A stretch of 64,000 bases of DNA, taken from contig SCQE01000021.1 of the NCBI GenBank assembly GCA_004321915.1, forward strand, positions 1 to 64,000, written 5' to 3'. Shown piece after piece: positions 18,724-26,966 of the stretch. Below the pieces are notes generated by a model that did not search any database, was not told where the DNA came from, and saw nothing but the letters and a program-made list of their open reading frames with translations. The position numbers were made by a program, and so were the translations under genes. The stretch comes from Nitrospirota bacterium (GTDB lineage Bacteria > Nitrospirota > Thermodesulfovibrionia > Thermodesulfovibrionales > Dissulfurispiraceae). The first letter of the stretch is position 1, and each line of letters opens with the position of its first letter.

Positions 18724-18741
18724 TTATGACATGCGTCATAA
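18724..18741 (-). promoter_or_regulatory. Crp/Fnr-type palindromic operator
   Basis: TTATGAC-ATGC-GTCATAA is a perfect 7-4-7 inverted repeat with the TGAC-N4-GTCA core used by Crp/Fnr-superfamily regulators. For the gene starting at 18614 a start point near 18690 would put its centre close to -42, the class II activator position. The -10 (TACCAT-like, about 18697-18702) is weak, which fits an activated promoter. The binding protein is unknown; HcpR- or Dnr-like regulators are candidates. Confidence 0.5.
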
Positions 18742-18761
18742 ACAAGAGATGACCGGTGAGA

Positions 18762-18862
18762 GGGATGAATTCCTTCCGTTCAGGGCTGCGTTTGGAAAGT
18801 TCTAAATGCTCATTCGCTACAGCCGTGCAACTCGGCCTTCGGCCTCAAACACTCACGGCTGT
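18762..18862. repeat. Intergenic scar: 24-bp repeat copy plus an inverted repeat
   Basis: The gap between the Crp-type site and ileS has no gene. Positions 18762-18785 match 59584-59607 at 22 of 24 bases. Then 18819-18827 and 18854-18862 form a 9-bp perfect inverted repeat around an inner GGCC-TTC-GGCC hairpin. This looks like dispersed-repeat or transposon debris. Confidence 0.45.
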
Positions 18863-18968
18863 TTAACGCTGCACTTCGCAAAGAACTTTTACCCAACCTC
18901 CGCATTCACTACAGAAACTTGTCCCTCTCGCTGAAACACTGATATCATTGTTATTCGGTTTTAATTTC

Positions 18969-18998
18969 TTGACTTTAAAAACTCATAAGTGGTAATTT
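18969..18998 (+). promoter_or_regulatory. Putative sigma-70 promoter of ileS
   Basis: TTGACT at 18969-18974 and TAATTT at 18993-18998 are 18 nt apart. The expected transcription start (about 19004-19006) coincides with ATG 19006, which has no Shine-Dalgarno sequence, so the ileS message may be leaderless. Confidence 0.45.
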
Positions 18999-19005
18999 TT
19001 TGTTT

Positions 19006-21798
19006 ATGCCTACGGACTACAAAGATACGCTTAACCTTCCACAGACAGGCTTTCCGATGAAGGCCAACCTGAACCAGAAAGAGCCGGAGACGCTGAAATT
19101 CTGGGAGGACAAGGGCGTTTATCAAAAGCTTCAGGAAAAAAATAAAGGACAGGCAAGCTATATCCTTCACGACGGCCCGCCCTACGCAAACGGTAACATC
19201 CATATAGGCCACGCCCTCAACAAGATACTGAAAGATATGATCGTAAAATTCAAGTCTATGCAGGGGTTTTACTCTCCTTATGTGCCGGGATGGGACTGCC
19301 ACGGACTTCCTATCGAGCTTCAGGTGGACAAAAATCTGGGCGACAAAAAAGAGAGCGTCGGCATTTCCCGGAAAAGACAGTTATGCAGGGAGTATGCAGA
19401 AAAATTTGTGTCCATACAACGCGAGGAGTTCAAGCGGCTCGGCGTCTTCGGAGACTGGGACAGGCCGTACCTTACAATGTCCTATGCCTATGAAGCGTCA
19501 ATAGTAAGAGAGTTCTTCGTCTTTGTTAAAGCCGGGTCGGTATATAAAGGAAAGAAGCCTGTCCATTGGTGCCCTTCGTGCGTGACCGCGCTCGCAGAAG
19601 CAGAGGTCGAATATGCTGACAAGGAATCGCCCTCGGTATTTGTAAAATTCAGCGTAAACGACGACGATACCGCAAAATATCTGCCCAATGTTTCAAACAA
19701 GAAAGTTTTTATAGTTATATGGACCACAACGCCATGGACGCTGCCTGCAAACCTTGCGCTCGCAGTCAACCCTGACCTCGTATATGTTGCGGTCGAGGAA
19801 GAGGCAGGCACATTAATAGTGGCTGAAGACAACCTCGACAACCTCAAAGACAAACTCGGGATTAAAGGCAGAGTGGTCGCAAAATTCAAGGGCGCATCTA
19901 TCGAGGGAATGCGCGCAAGACATCCCTTCATAGAGAGGGATTCAAAGGTAATACTCGGAGATTTCGTAGCCGTAGGCGAAGGAAGCGGCATAGTCCATAT
20001 CGCTCCGGGACACGGAGAGGACGACTATGAAGCAGGGCTTAAATACGGCCTCGACATATACGCCCCTGTCGACGACAGGGGCAAGTTTACTAAAGCCGTG
20101 CCTCAATTCGAAGGCCGGTTCGTTTTCAAAGCGAACGATGCGATAATCGAAACCCTGAAAGAAAGAGACGCCCTGCTCGGAACAGAGAAGATAAAACATT
20201 CTTATCCTCACTGCTGGCGCTGCAAAAAACCTGTAATATTCCGGGCTACTGCCCAGTGGTTCATCTCTATGGAAAAAAACGGGCTCAGAAATAAATGTAT
20301 CGGGGAAATAGACAAGACACAATGGGTCCCATCTTGGGGCAGGGACAGAATACACAACATGGTGGCAGGAAGGCCCGACTGGTGCATCTCGCGCCAGCGC
20401 TCATGGGGCGTGCCTATCACGCTCATCACCTGCGACGATTGCGGAGCTTATGTAAACGATTCCGCTCTCTTTGACAGAATAATCGCATTGACCGAAAAGC
20501 ACGGCGCAGACATATGGTTTGAGACAGGGCTGAAAGAACTCCTCGGCGATGGATTCAAATGCCCGGCCTGCGGCGGGTCATCGCTGAAAAAAGAGATGGA
20601 TATCCTCGACGTGTGGTTCGATTCAGGCGTTAGCCATGCGGCGGTTGTCGAACTGGACGAGCGCCTGACATGGCCCGCAGATATGTACTTGGAGGGAAGC
20701 GACCAGCACCGCGGCTGGTTCCAGAGCTCACTGCTGGCCTCCACAGGCACAAGGGGGACAGCGCCTTACAAGACCGTACTGACACACGGCTTTACGGTTG
20801 ACGGGCAGGGCAAAAAAATGTCTAAATCCCTCGGCAATGTAATAGCGCCTCAGGAAATCATAAAGGCAAACGGCGCCGAAATAATAAGGCTCTGGGTCTC
20901 GGCCGAAGACTACCGCGACGACATAAGACTTTCCAAGGAGATCATCAGCAGGCTTACCGAAGCCTACCGCAAGATACGTAATACAGGAAGGTTCCTGCTC
21001 GGAACGCTGCATGACTTCGACGGCAAAGATTACAGCAAAAATCTTCTTGAGATTGACCTGTGGGCTTTGTCCCGGCTGCACGGGCTGATAAAGCGCGTGA
21101 CTGCTGCTTATGAACGCTTTGATTTTCACGAGGCCTTTCACTCCATCTACAACTTCTGCATTGTAGACATGAGCTCCTTTTACCTCGACATTCTGAAAGA
21201 CCGGATTTACACCTTCAAAAGCGATTCGATCGAGAGACGGGCGGCCCAATGGGTACTCCATAACATACTTCTCGACATGACAAAGCTCACGGCCCCGATA
21301 ATCTCATTCACCGCCGAAGAGATATGGGGATACATCCCGGCGTTCAGTGGAAAACCCGAAAGCATATTCCTCTCCGAATTCCCGAAGGCGCTCGATGCCT
21401 TTATCAGGCCTGACCTCGAAGAGAAATGGGACAAGCTGATAAAGATAAGGAACGAGGCCAACAAGGCCCTTGAAATAAAACGGAAAGAAAAATTCATCGG
21501 CAACGCGCTCGAAGCGAAGCTCTCTTTTTATGCTGCCGAACCTGAATTTTCATTGCTCGAAGACAATAAAGACTTCCTGCCTGCGCTTTTTATAGTTTCG
21601 GAGATAGGGCTGAACAGGTTCTCGGGCAAAGTCCAAGATGCGCATGAAGGTGAAGGAATAAAAGACCTCTTTATCAAGGTCGAAAAAGCCTCCGGTAATA
21701 AATGCGAGCGTTGTTGGAATTGGAGTAACACTGTAGGTGAATTCTCCGACCATCCGAACATCTGTTCGCGGTGTCATGCAGCAATCGCAAACTCCTGA
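19006..21798 (+). CDS. ileS: Isoleucyl-tRNA synthetase
   Basis: Class I aminoacyl-tRNA synthetase of 930 residues, the bacterial length. It has the HIGH motif in NIHIGHALNK near residue 65, the editing domain with TTTPWTLPANLAL near residue 240, KMSKS in GKKMSKSLGN near residue 605, and the C-terminal zinc ribbon CERCW with CSRCH. ATG 19006 gives the usual start before DYKDTLNLPQTGFPMKANL; TTG 19000 is an alternative. There is no ribosome binding site and the predicted promoter ends just before the start. I saw no T-box leader. lspA overlaps its stop, the common ileS-lspA arrangement. Confidence 0.97.
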   Translation: MPTDYKDTLNLPQTGFPMKANLNQKEPETLKFWEDKGVYQKLQEKNKGQASYILHDGPPYANGNIHIGHALNKILKDMIVKFKSMQGFYSPYVPGWDCHGLPIELQVDKNLGDKKESVGISRKRQLCREYAEKFVSIQREEFKRLGVFGDWDRPYLTMSYAYEASIVREFFVFVKAGSVYKGKKPVHWCPSCVTALAEAEVEYADKESPSVFVKFSVNDDDTAKYLPNVSNKKVFIVIWTTTPWTLPANLALAVNPDLVYVAVEEEAGTLIVAEDNLDNLKDKLGIKGRVVAKFKGASIEGMRARHPFIERDSKVILGDFVAVGEGSGIVHIAPGHGEDDYEAGLKYGLDIYAPVDDRGKFTKAVPQFEGRFVFKANDAIIETLKERDALLGTEKIKHSYPHCWRCKKPVIFRATAQWFISMEKNGLRNKCIGEIDKTQWVPSWGRDRIHNMVAGRPDWCISRQRSWGVPITLITCDDCGAYVNDSALFDRIIALTEKHGADIWFETGLKELLGDGFKCPACGGSSLKKEMDILDVWFDSGVSHAAVVELDERLTWPADMYLEGSDQHRGWFQSSLLASTGTRGTAPYKTVLTHGFTVDGQGKKMSKSLGNVIAPQEIIKANGAEIIRLWVSAEDYRDDIRLSKEIISRLTEAYRKIRNTGRFLLGTLHDFDGKDYSKNLLEIDLWALSRLHGLIKRVTAAYERFDFHEAFHSIYNFCIVDMSSFYLDILKDRIYTFKSDSIERRAAQWVLHNILLDMTKLTAPIISFTAEEIWGYIPAFSGKPESIFLSEFPKALDAFIRPDLEEKWDKLIKIRNEANKALEIKRKEKFIGNALEAKLSFYAAEPEFSLLEDNKDFLPALFIVSEIGLNRFSGKVQDAHEGEGIKDLFIKVEKASGNKCERCWNWSNTVGEFSDHPNICSRCHAAIANS

Positions 21799-22280
21799 TG
21801 GAGAGAATTAACAGAAGTTTCATTTCTAAAAACTCACCGTGGTTCTTCATTATAATGGCTGCGGTCGTATTTGTCCTTGATCAAATTACAAAACATCTTA
21901 TAAAAACAAATGTGACCCCTTTCGATGTAATCAGAGTGCTGCCTTTTTTTAATATTGTTTATGCCGAGAATGTCGGTTCGGCTTTCGGTATGTTCAAGAG
22001 TCTGGGTAATGCTTTCTTCGTTTCAATCGCAAGCCTTGCGGCAGTTGTGATCACCGTAATGATATGGCGCGATAAAGAAAACAGGTTGGAACTTTCACTT
22101 ATACTCGGCGGGGCCGCCGGCAATCTCGCAGACAGAATCATCTACGGGTATGTTATCGATTTCCTCGATGTCCACGTTGCAGGACATCACTGGCCCGCCT
22201 TCAATGTGGCTGATTCGGCGCTTAGCGTGGGGACGACGCTGATGATCGTTAAAATGCTCCTGCCGAAGCCAAAAACTTAG
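21798..22280 (+). CDS. lspA: Lipoprotein signal peptidase (signal peptidase II)
   Basis: Integral membrane aspartic protease that cleaves signal peptides of diacylated prolipoproteins. The 160-residue protein has four membrane helices and both catalytic aspartates, in AGNLADRIIYGYVIDF and FNVADSAL. The ATG at 21798 overlaps the ileS stop (TGATG), so translation is coupled. The longer frame to 21771 is rejected for that reason. Substrates visible in this window are the lipoproteins at 52.4 and 60.3 kb. Confidence 0.95.
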   Translation: MERINRSFISKNSPWFFIIMAAVVFVLDQITKHLIKTNVTPFDVIRVLPFFNIVYAENVGSAFGMFKSLGNAFFVSIASLAAVVITVMIWRDKENRLELSLILGGAAGNLADRIIYGYVIDFLDVHVAGHHWPAFNVADSALSVGTTLMIVKMLLPKPKT

Positions 22281-22297
22281 CAAACTAATCACCGGTT

Positions 22298-23365
22298 TCA
22301 GTCTTTTTGTGTGTCCGAAGAGGAGCCGTCGAGGTCCACGATCTTTTTGCCTTTGATATAATCCTTGGTCTTATAGCTCGTTATGCTCAGCATCTTTTTG
22401 ATTATGTCGTTCATCCTGACGCATTGCTCCTTGATCATATCCATTTCGTCCTGAGTCATAGGCTTCCCGTCCTGCGCCTTTTTTTCCGTAAGCGAAATAA
22501 CGCCCTGCACTACGGTCATGGGCTGCCTGAGTTCGTGGGCTGTTGCCCCGGACAGCTCCACAATCGCAGACAGCTTTTCCTGCTCTATATTCTTGGATAT
22601 TTCGGAACTCAACCTTCGCGCGAGGTAATAAACTATTGTCGAAAGCAGAATGCTGCTTAGAAGCCCTATGGCTGTCATAGATATTATGCTCCTTCGTATC
22701 TTCATGGCCTGTATGGCGTCCGAATTTTCCATAGGTATTGTTATGTTTATCGCGCCTCTTATGTCGCCGTGGCCATATCCTTCGGACGCATGGCATTTAA
22801 AGCAGGGATCGTCTATCTGTATGGGTGCAATATATTTAAAAAGTCTTGCGCCGTGATATCCCCTGAAAACGGTCATCGCCTCTTTGGCCCTGCCTGTTTC
22901 AAGGTCCGTCAGCGCCTTCCTTTCCCATTCGTCAGGGAAGTTCGAAGGGTTTATCGGGCGCAGGCTGACAACACGAAATTTGTAACCGTGGTGTTTGTTT
23001 GCTATTTCGGACATTTCACGCGTCATATAAGCCGGGTTTATCTTTGTGAACCTCTTGCCGTCGGCAGTGACTATCTCTCTGTGCGGGTCGTCCAAAAAAG
23101 GATTGGGCGGGGTATTCTCCGTGACCTGAACGTAAACTCCGCCGTGCTGCGAGTTCCATATTCTCGTCACCATTATCTGTTCAAAAAACGCCCTAGCAAC
23201 GTCGCGCAGGTCCGCAATCTGGTTTTCATCTATGTTTTTGCGCTCCCAAGCAATCAAAGAAACAACGAAAAGGGCCATGATAAGAAGCAGCGGCGCCAGA
23301 AACATTATCGTAAGACGCAGGGGGTTCGATTCTTTTTCGAAACTTTTTTTGGCGCTTTTTATCAT
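22298..23365 (-). CDS. Heme-type sensor (DUF3365/Tll0287-like) with HisKA but no ATPase domain
   Basis: The 355-residue protein has a membrane helix (about 19-39), a periplasmic DUF3365 domain with a heme-binding CFKCH motif near residue 190, a second membrane helix (about 228-250), and a dimerisation/phospho-acceptor HisKA segment, VELSGATAHELRQPMTVVQG (His near residue 279). It then ends after about 75 residues with no N, G1 or G2 boxes, so the HATPase domain is absent. The downstream DNA is the convergent lspA, so this is not a simple frameshift. It may be phosphorylated in trans or act as a non-catalytic redox sensor. Confidence 0.8.
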   Translation of the reverse strand: MIKSAKKSFEKESNPLRLTIMFLAPLLLIMALFVVSLIAWERKNIDENQIADLRDVARAFFEQIMVTRIWNSQHGGVYVQVTENTPPNPFLDDPHREIVTADGKRFTKINPAYMTREMSEIANKHHGYKFRVVSLRPINPSNFPDEWERKALTDLETGRAKEAMTVFRGYHGARLFKYIAPIQIDDPCFKCHASEGYGHGDIRGAINITIPMENSDAIQAMKIRRSIISMTAIGLLSSILLSTIVYYLARRLSSEISKNIEQEKLSAIVELSGATAHELRQPMTVVQGVISLTEKKAQDGKPMTQDEMDMIKEQCVRMNDIIKKMLSITSYKTKDYIKGKKIVDLDGSSSDTQKD

Positions 23366-23395
23366 GTCTGTCGAAGCGGTTCCTGCGATCGGCTC

Positions 23396-25102
23396 TCAGC
23401 GTATGTACGCTTCGGTAACATACCTTCTCATCATTCTGTGCGTATTGAAATAGTAGGCGTTTTTGCCTATGGCGTTTTGCATGATCCTTACCCATAGGTG
23501 CTTATCGCTGTAAAAGCTCGGGATGATCACATGTTCCAGCTTGTGATACAGGTCGTCGGCGTCTTTTGAGGGATCGGCGTTAACGTCGGGCGAAGGGCCT
23601 ATGGCCCAGCCGGTGTAGCCTTCTATGTGTCCCTCTATCCACCACCCGTCGAGGACGCTGAAGTTCGGAACGCCGTTGTGCGTGGCCTTCATCCCGCTTG
23701 TGCCCGAGGCTTCGAGCGGTCTTAGGGGCGTATTAAGCCAGAGATCGACGCCCGAAACGAGCTTTAAGGCGAGTTCCATATTATAGTTCTTCAAAAACAC
23801 GACCTTCAGTCTGTCTTTCAGCCTGTCCTTGTATTCGAATATTTTTTGTATCAGCATCTTGCCGTTTTCGTCACGGGGATGCGCTTTGCCGGCATAGATT
23901 ATCTGGAGCCTGCCCTCGCCCATACGCGCGAGCTTTTCCGGGTCTGTAAAAAGCAGATCGGCGCGTTTATATGCAGTGGCCCTGCGGGCGAACCCTATGG
24001 TAAAGGTATCGTAATTCATGTCTGTTTGGGCTTCGCGGTTTACATGGTCGATTAAAATTCTTTTTGCCTCCATGTGCGCGGCCCAGAGCTCGTCGTCGGG
24101 TATGCGGCCCACCCGCACGAATATTTCGGGCTCGTTCGCCCATCCGGGCAGATATTTGTCGAAAAGCCTTTTCATGCTGTCGCAGGTCCAGCTGAAGGAA
24201 TGCACGCCGTTTGTGATCGCATTGATGTGATAGCCGGGGAACATGCCTTGCGAAACCTCGCCGTGCTTTTTTGCGACCCCGTTTACATAGTTGCTCAAGT
24301 TTAGTGCCAAGAGTGTAAGGTTAAGATTGTCTTTTCCGCCCAACTCCTTCATAAGAGCGATGGGCACCATATTGCAGAGAACCCTCTCTACTATGTCGTA
24401 ACTGAATTTATCGTGTCCGGCCGCGACCGGCGTGTGCGTTGTAAAGACACACAGGCCCCTTACCTTGTCCGTGTCCCAGACGAGTTTCTCGTCCCAAACC
24501 TCTTCGATGTCTCTTTTGTACCTGAGCAGCAGTTCAAGGGTCAAAAGACTTGAATGCCCTTCGTTCATGTGGTATTTTTTTATCTCGAAACCGAGCCTTT
24601 CGAGCATCCTTACCCCGCCTATGCCGAGCACTATCTCCTGCTTCAGCCTGTAAACCTGATCGCCTCCGTACAGGTGATAGGCGATGCCCCTGTCCTGCTC
24701 TTCGTTTTCCGGCAGGTCTGTGTCGAGAAAGAGCACCGGCATTCTGCCTCCGGTCGCGCTCTCGATGACGTAAAGCCATGCGGCAACCGCAACCTCCCTG
24801 TTTTCGATGCAGACAGAAACCCGCTCTTTGATCGGGATCATAAACTTCAACGGGTCCAGCTCGTCCGGCAGTTCGGTCTGTCTTCCGTAAATATCGAGCT
24901 CCTGCTTGAAGTAGCCTTTTTTAGTCAGCAAAGTCAGCGCGACCATCGGGAGCTTCAGGTCTGTTGCGGATTTTACGGTGTCGCCCGCAAGCACACCGAG
25001 GCCTCCGCTGTATGTCGGCATATCGCTCCTTATGCCGATCTCCATAGAAAAATAAGCTATCTTAGGCTCTGTTATGAAATCGTCCGTCGAGTATTGCGCC
25101 AC
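23396..25102 (-). CDS. glgP: Alpha-glucan (glycogen/maltodextrin) phosphorylase, short GT35 type
   Basis: Phosphorolysis of alpha-1,4-glucans to glucose-1-phosphate. The 568-residue protein is the short form found in archaea and many bacteria. It shows IAYFSMEIGI at the start, YSGGLGVLAGD near residue 32, KYHMNEGHSSLL near residue 183, GFARRATAYKR near residue 375, and the pyridoxal-phosphate site EASGTSGMKATHNGVPNFSVLDGWW near residue 470. It lacks the N-terminal regulatory helices of long forms. It starts directly after mqnD (1-nt gap) and is probably co-transcribed with it. It complements the GH57 branching enzyme in glycogen turnover. Confidence 0.94.
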   Translation of the reverse strand: MAQYSTDDFITEPKIAYFSMEIGIRSDMPTYSGGLGVLAGDTVKSATDLKLPMVALTLLTKKGYFKQELDIYGRQTELPDELDPLKFMIPIKERVSVCIENREVAVAAWLYVIESATGGRMPVLFLDTDLPENEEQDRGIAYHLYGGDQVYRLKQEIVLGIGGVRMLERLGFEIKKYHMNEGHSSLLTLELLLRYKRDIEEVWDEKLVWDTDKVRGLCVFTTHTPVAAGHDKFSYDIVERVLCNMVPIALMKELGGKDNLNLTLLALNLSNYVNGVAKKHGEVSQGMFPGYHINAITNGVHSFSWTCDSMKRLFDKYLPGWANEPEIFVRVGRIPDDELWAAHMEAKRILIDHVNREAQTDMNYDTFTIGFARRATAYKRADLLFTDPEKLARMGEGRLQIIYAGKAHPRDENGKMLIQKIFEYKDRLKDRLKVVFLKNYNMELALKLVSGVDLWLNTPLRPLEASGTSGMKATHNGVPNFSVLDGWWIEGHIEGYTGWAIGPSPDVNADPSKDADDLYHKLEHVIIPSFYSDKHLWVRIMQNAIGKNAYYFNTHRMMRRYVTEAYIR

Positions 25103-25103
25103 G

Positions 25104-25916
25104 CTAAATTCCTCCGCATTCTGAAGTCATCTTCAGCAACATTTCAAGGGCCGCTTCGCCCTCATGGGCGATAGTGATGGTGTAAGGGTTAACATAAAGG
25201 CCGATGTGTTCCATTATCACTTTTTCGGAAAGCTCCTGAGCATTCTGCTTGATATAAGGCATGGCCTCTTCCTTATGCAGAAAGGAATAGTTTACACTTG
25301 CCCTGATAAGGTTTTCAATAGCGGCGACAGCGGCGGACCCCAGAGTTTTTTTTGCCGCGATCCCGCCGAGAGGGATCGGAAGCCCTGTTTTCTTTTCCCA
25401 CCAGACGCCGAGGTCCGCCAATTGCCTCAATCCGTATTCGGGATATGTAAAACGCCCCTCGTGTATGATAAGCCCTGCGTCGACTTCCCCCCGGGAGACG
25501 GCAGCCATTATGAGATTGAAAGGCATGATGATAAAATTCCCTGCCCCGGCCCCAAAGTTTTCGGAAAGGCAGAGTTTAAGCAATAGCGCGGCTGTGGTAT
25601 ATCTTCCGGGCACCGCTATCTTACTGTCCTTAAGGTCGGCCAAGGCCATATCTTTCTTTGTCACGATCAGCGGCCCGCACCCCCTGCCTAAGGCGGCCCC
25701 GGCCTTCAGAAAAACATAGTCATTCCGCAGATGATAGTAAGCATGGCACGAGACCTTTGAGACATCCAGTTCCCGCCTGAGCGCAAGGCTGTTCAGCGTC
25801 TCGACATCTTCGACCGTCAGCTCGAAGTCGAACCCCGACAAATCGATTTTTTTGTTCGCGATAGCGTAGAAAATAAACGTGTCGTTCGGGCATGGAGAAA
25901 AGCCTAGGGTGGTCAT
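25104..25916 (-). CDS. mqnD: 1,4-dihydroxy-6-naphthoate synthase (menaquinone, futalosine pathway)
   Basis: The 270-residue protein begins [15 protein letters not shown], the MqnD hallmark, and has [38 protein letters not shown] and PLGGIAAKK, all characteristic. MqnD converts cyclic dehypoxanthine futalosine to 1,4-dihydroxy-6-naphthoate. Its presence means menaquinone is made by the futalosine route and not by MenABCDE. The other mqn genes are not in this window. The start is ATG 25916, followed 1 nt after the stop by glgP. Confidence 0.95.
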   Translation of the reverse strand: MTTLGFSPCPNDTFIFYAIANKKIDLSGFDFELTVEDVETLNSLALRRELDVSKVSCHAYYHLRNDYVFLKAGAALGRGCGPLIVTKKDMALADLKDSKIAVPGRYTTAALLLKLCLSENFGAGAGNFIIMPFNLIMAAVSRGEVDAGLIIHEGRFTYPEYGLRQLADLGVWWEKKTGLPIPLGGIAAKKTLGSAAVAAIENLIRASVNYSFLHKEEAMPYIKQNAQELSEKVIMEHIGLYVNPYTITIAHEGEAALEMLLKMTSECGGI

Positions 25917-25974
25917 GTTTGCAATTTTAGCACTAACGGTTTATATTTACCAATCACGGCTTAAGGAGGCACAA

Positions 25975-26898
25975 ATGAGCGCTTATCAAAACATATTGGA
26001 CCTTATCGGCAACACGCCTTTGGTCAGGATCAACCGGATGGCATCGGCAGGCAGCGCCGAGATATGGGCCAAACTCGAAGGCGCCAACCCCGGGGCGTCG
26101 GTCAAGGACAGGATAGGGCTTTCGATGATAGAGGCCGCTGAAAAGGCCGGACTGCTTGAGCCGGGAGCGACGATTGTCGAACCCACAAGCGGCAATACCG
26201 GCATAGGGCTTGCGATGGTCGCGGCCGTAAAGGGTTACAAGCTTATACTGACGATGTCCGAAACCATGTCGATAGAAAGACGTCAGGTGTTTCAAGCCTT
26301 TGGAGCGGAACTTGTGCTTACTCCGGGCGAAAAAGGCATGAAAGGCGCTATCGAAAAAGCCGAAGAGATGAAAAGGGAAAACCCCGGATTTTTCATGCCG
26401 CAGCAGTTCAAAAATCCGGCCAACCCCGAAATCCACAGGAAGACGACCGCTCAGGAAATAATCAGGGATTTGGGCTGCGTGCCGGACGCCTTTGTTTCTG
26501 GCGTAGGCACCGGAGGTACGATGACCGGCGCGGGCGAGGTCTTGCGCGATAAAAAACCGGACATATTGATCGTTGCCGTAGAACCGGCAGGTTCGCCGGT
26601 ACTCTCGGGCGGACAGGCGGGCAAACACAAGCTGGCAGGACTCGGGGCCGGTTTTGTCCCCGACATACTTAATACAAAGATCTACGACGAGATCATAAAA
26701 GTCACCGACGAGGACGCGGCCGAAACAACGAGACAGCTTGCAGCTAAAGAAGGAATACTTGCCGGAATTTCCTCAGGCGCCGCAATGTGGGGGGCCTTGA
26801 AAACAGCCGAAAAGCTCGGCAGCGGCAAGAAACTTGTTGTGGTGCTTCCGGACAGGGGCGAGCGCTATCTGAGCACAGGCCTTTTTGCAAGGCCCTGA
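25975..26898 (+). CDS. cysK: Cysteine synthase A (O-acetylserine sulfhydrylase)
   Basis: PLP enzyme joining sulfide to O-acetylserine. The 307-residue protein has the family length and motifs: [10 protein letters not shown], the PLP lysine in [11 protein letters not shown] near residue 44, the substrate loop TSGNTG near residue 71, and the phosphate cup GTGGTMTG near residue 178. The ATG at 25975 has a strong AAGGAGG and a conserved family start, so the longer frame to 25879 is rejected. It is divergent from mqnD. Confidence 0.96.
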   Translation: MSAYQNILDLIGNTPLVRINRMASAGSAEIWAKLEGANPGASVKDRIGLSMIEAAEKAGLLEPGATIVEPTSGNTGIGLAMVAAVKGYKLILTMSETMSIERRQVFQAFGAELVLTPGEKGMKGAIEKAEEMKRENPGFFMPQQFKNPANPEIHRKTTAQEIIRDLGCVPDAFVSGVGTGGTMTGAGEVLRDKKPDILIVAVEPAGSPVLSGGQAGKHKLAGLGAGFVPDILNTKIYDEIIKVTDEDAAETTRQLAAKEGILAGISSGAAMWGALKTAEKLGSGKKLVVVLPDRGERYLSTGLFARP

Positions 26899-26912
26899 GA
26901 GCGGACCGGCTT

Positions 26913-26942
26913 TTGAAATAAACACCGCTGTGCTGTTAAACT
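26913..26942 (+). promoter_or_regulatory. Putative sigma-70 promoter of the Sel1-tmk-holB operon
   Basis: TTGAAA at 26913-26918 and TAAACT at 26937-26942 are separated by 18 nt, 25 nt before ATG 26967, just after cysK. This is the only promoter-like site before the long forward run of genes that follows. Confidence 0.4.
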
Positions 26943-26966
26943 AAGGGCAATTGTTCAGGCGGGGTT

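Noticed and set aside
18862-19005. T-box leader for ileS
   Set aside because: No specifier stem, no TGGNACC-type T-box sequence and no terminator/antiterminator in this stretch.
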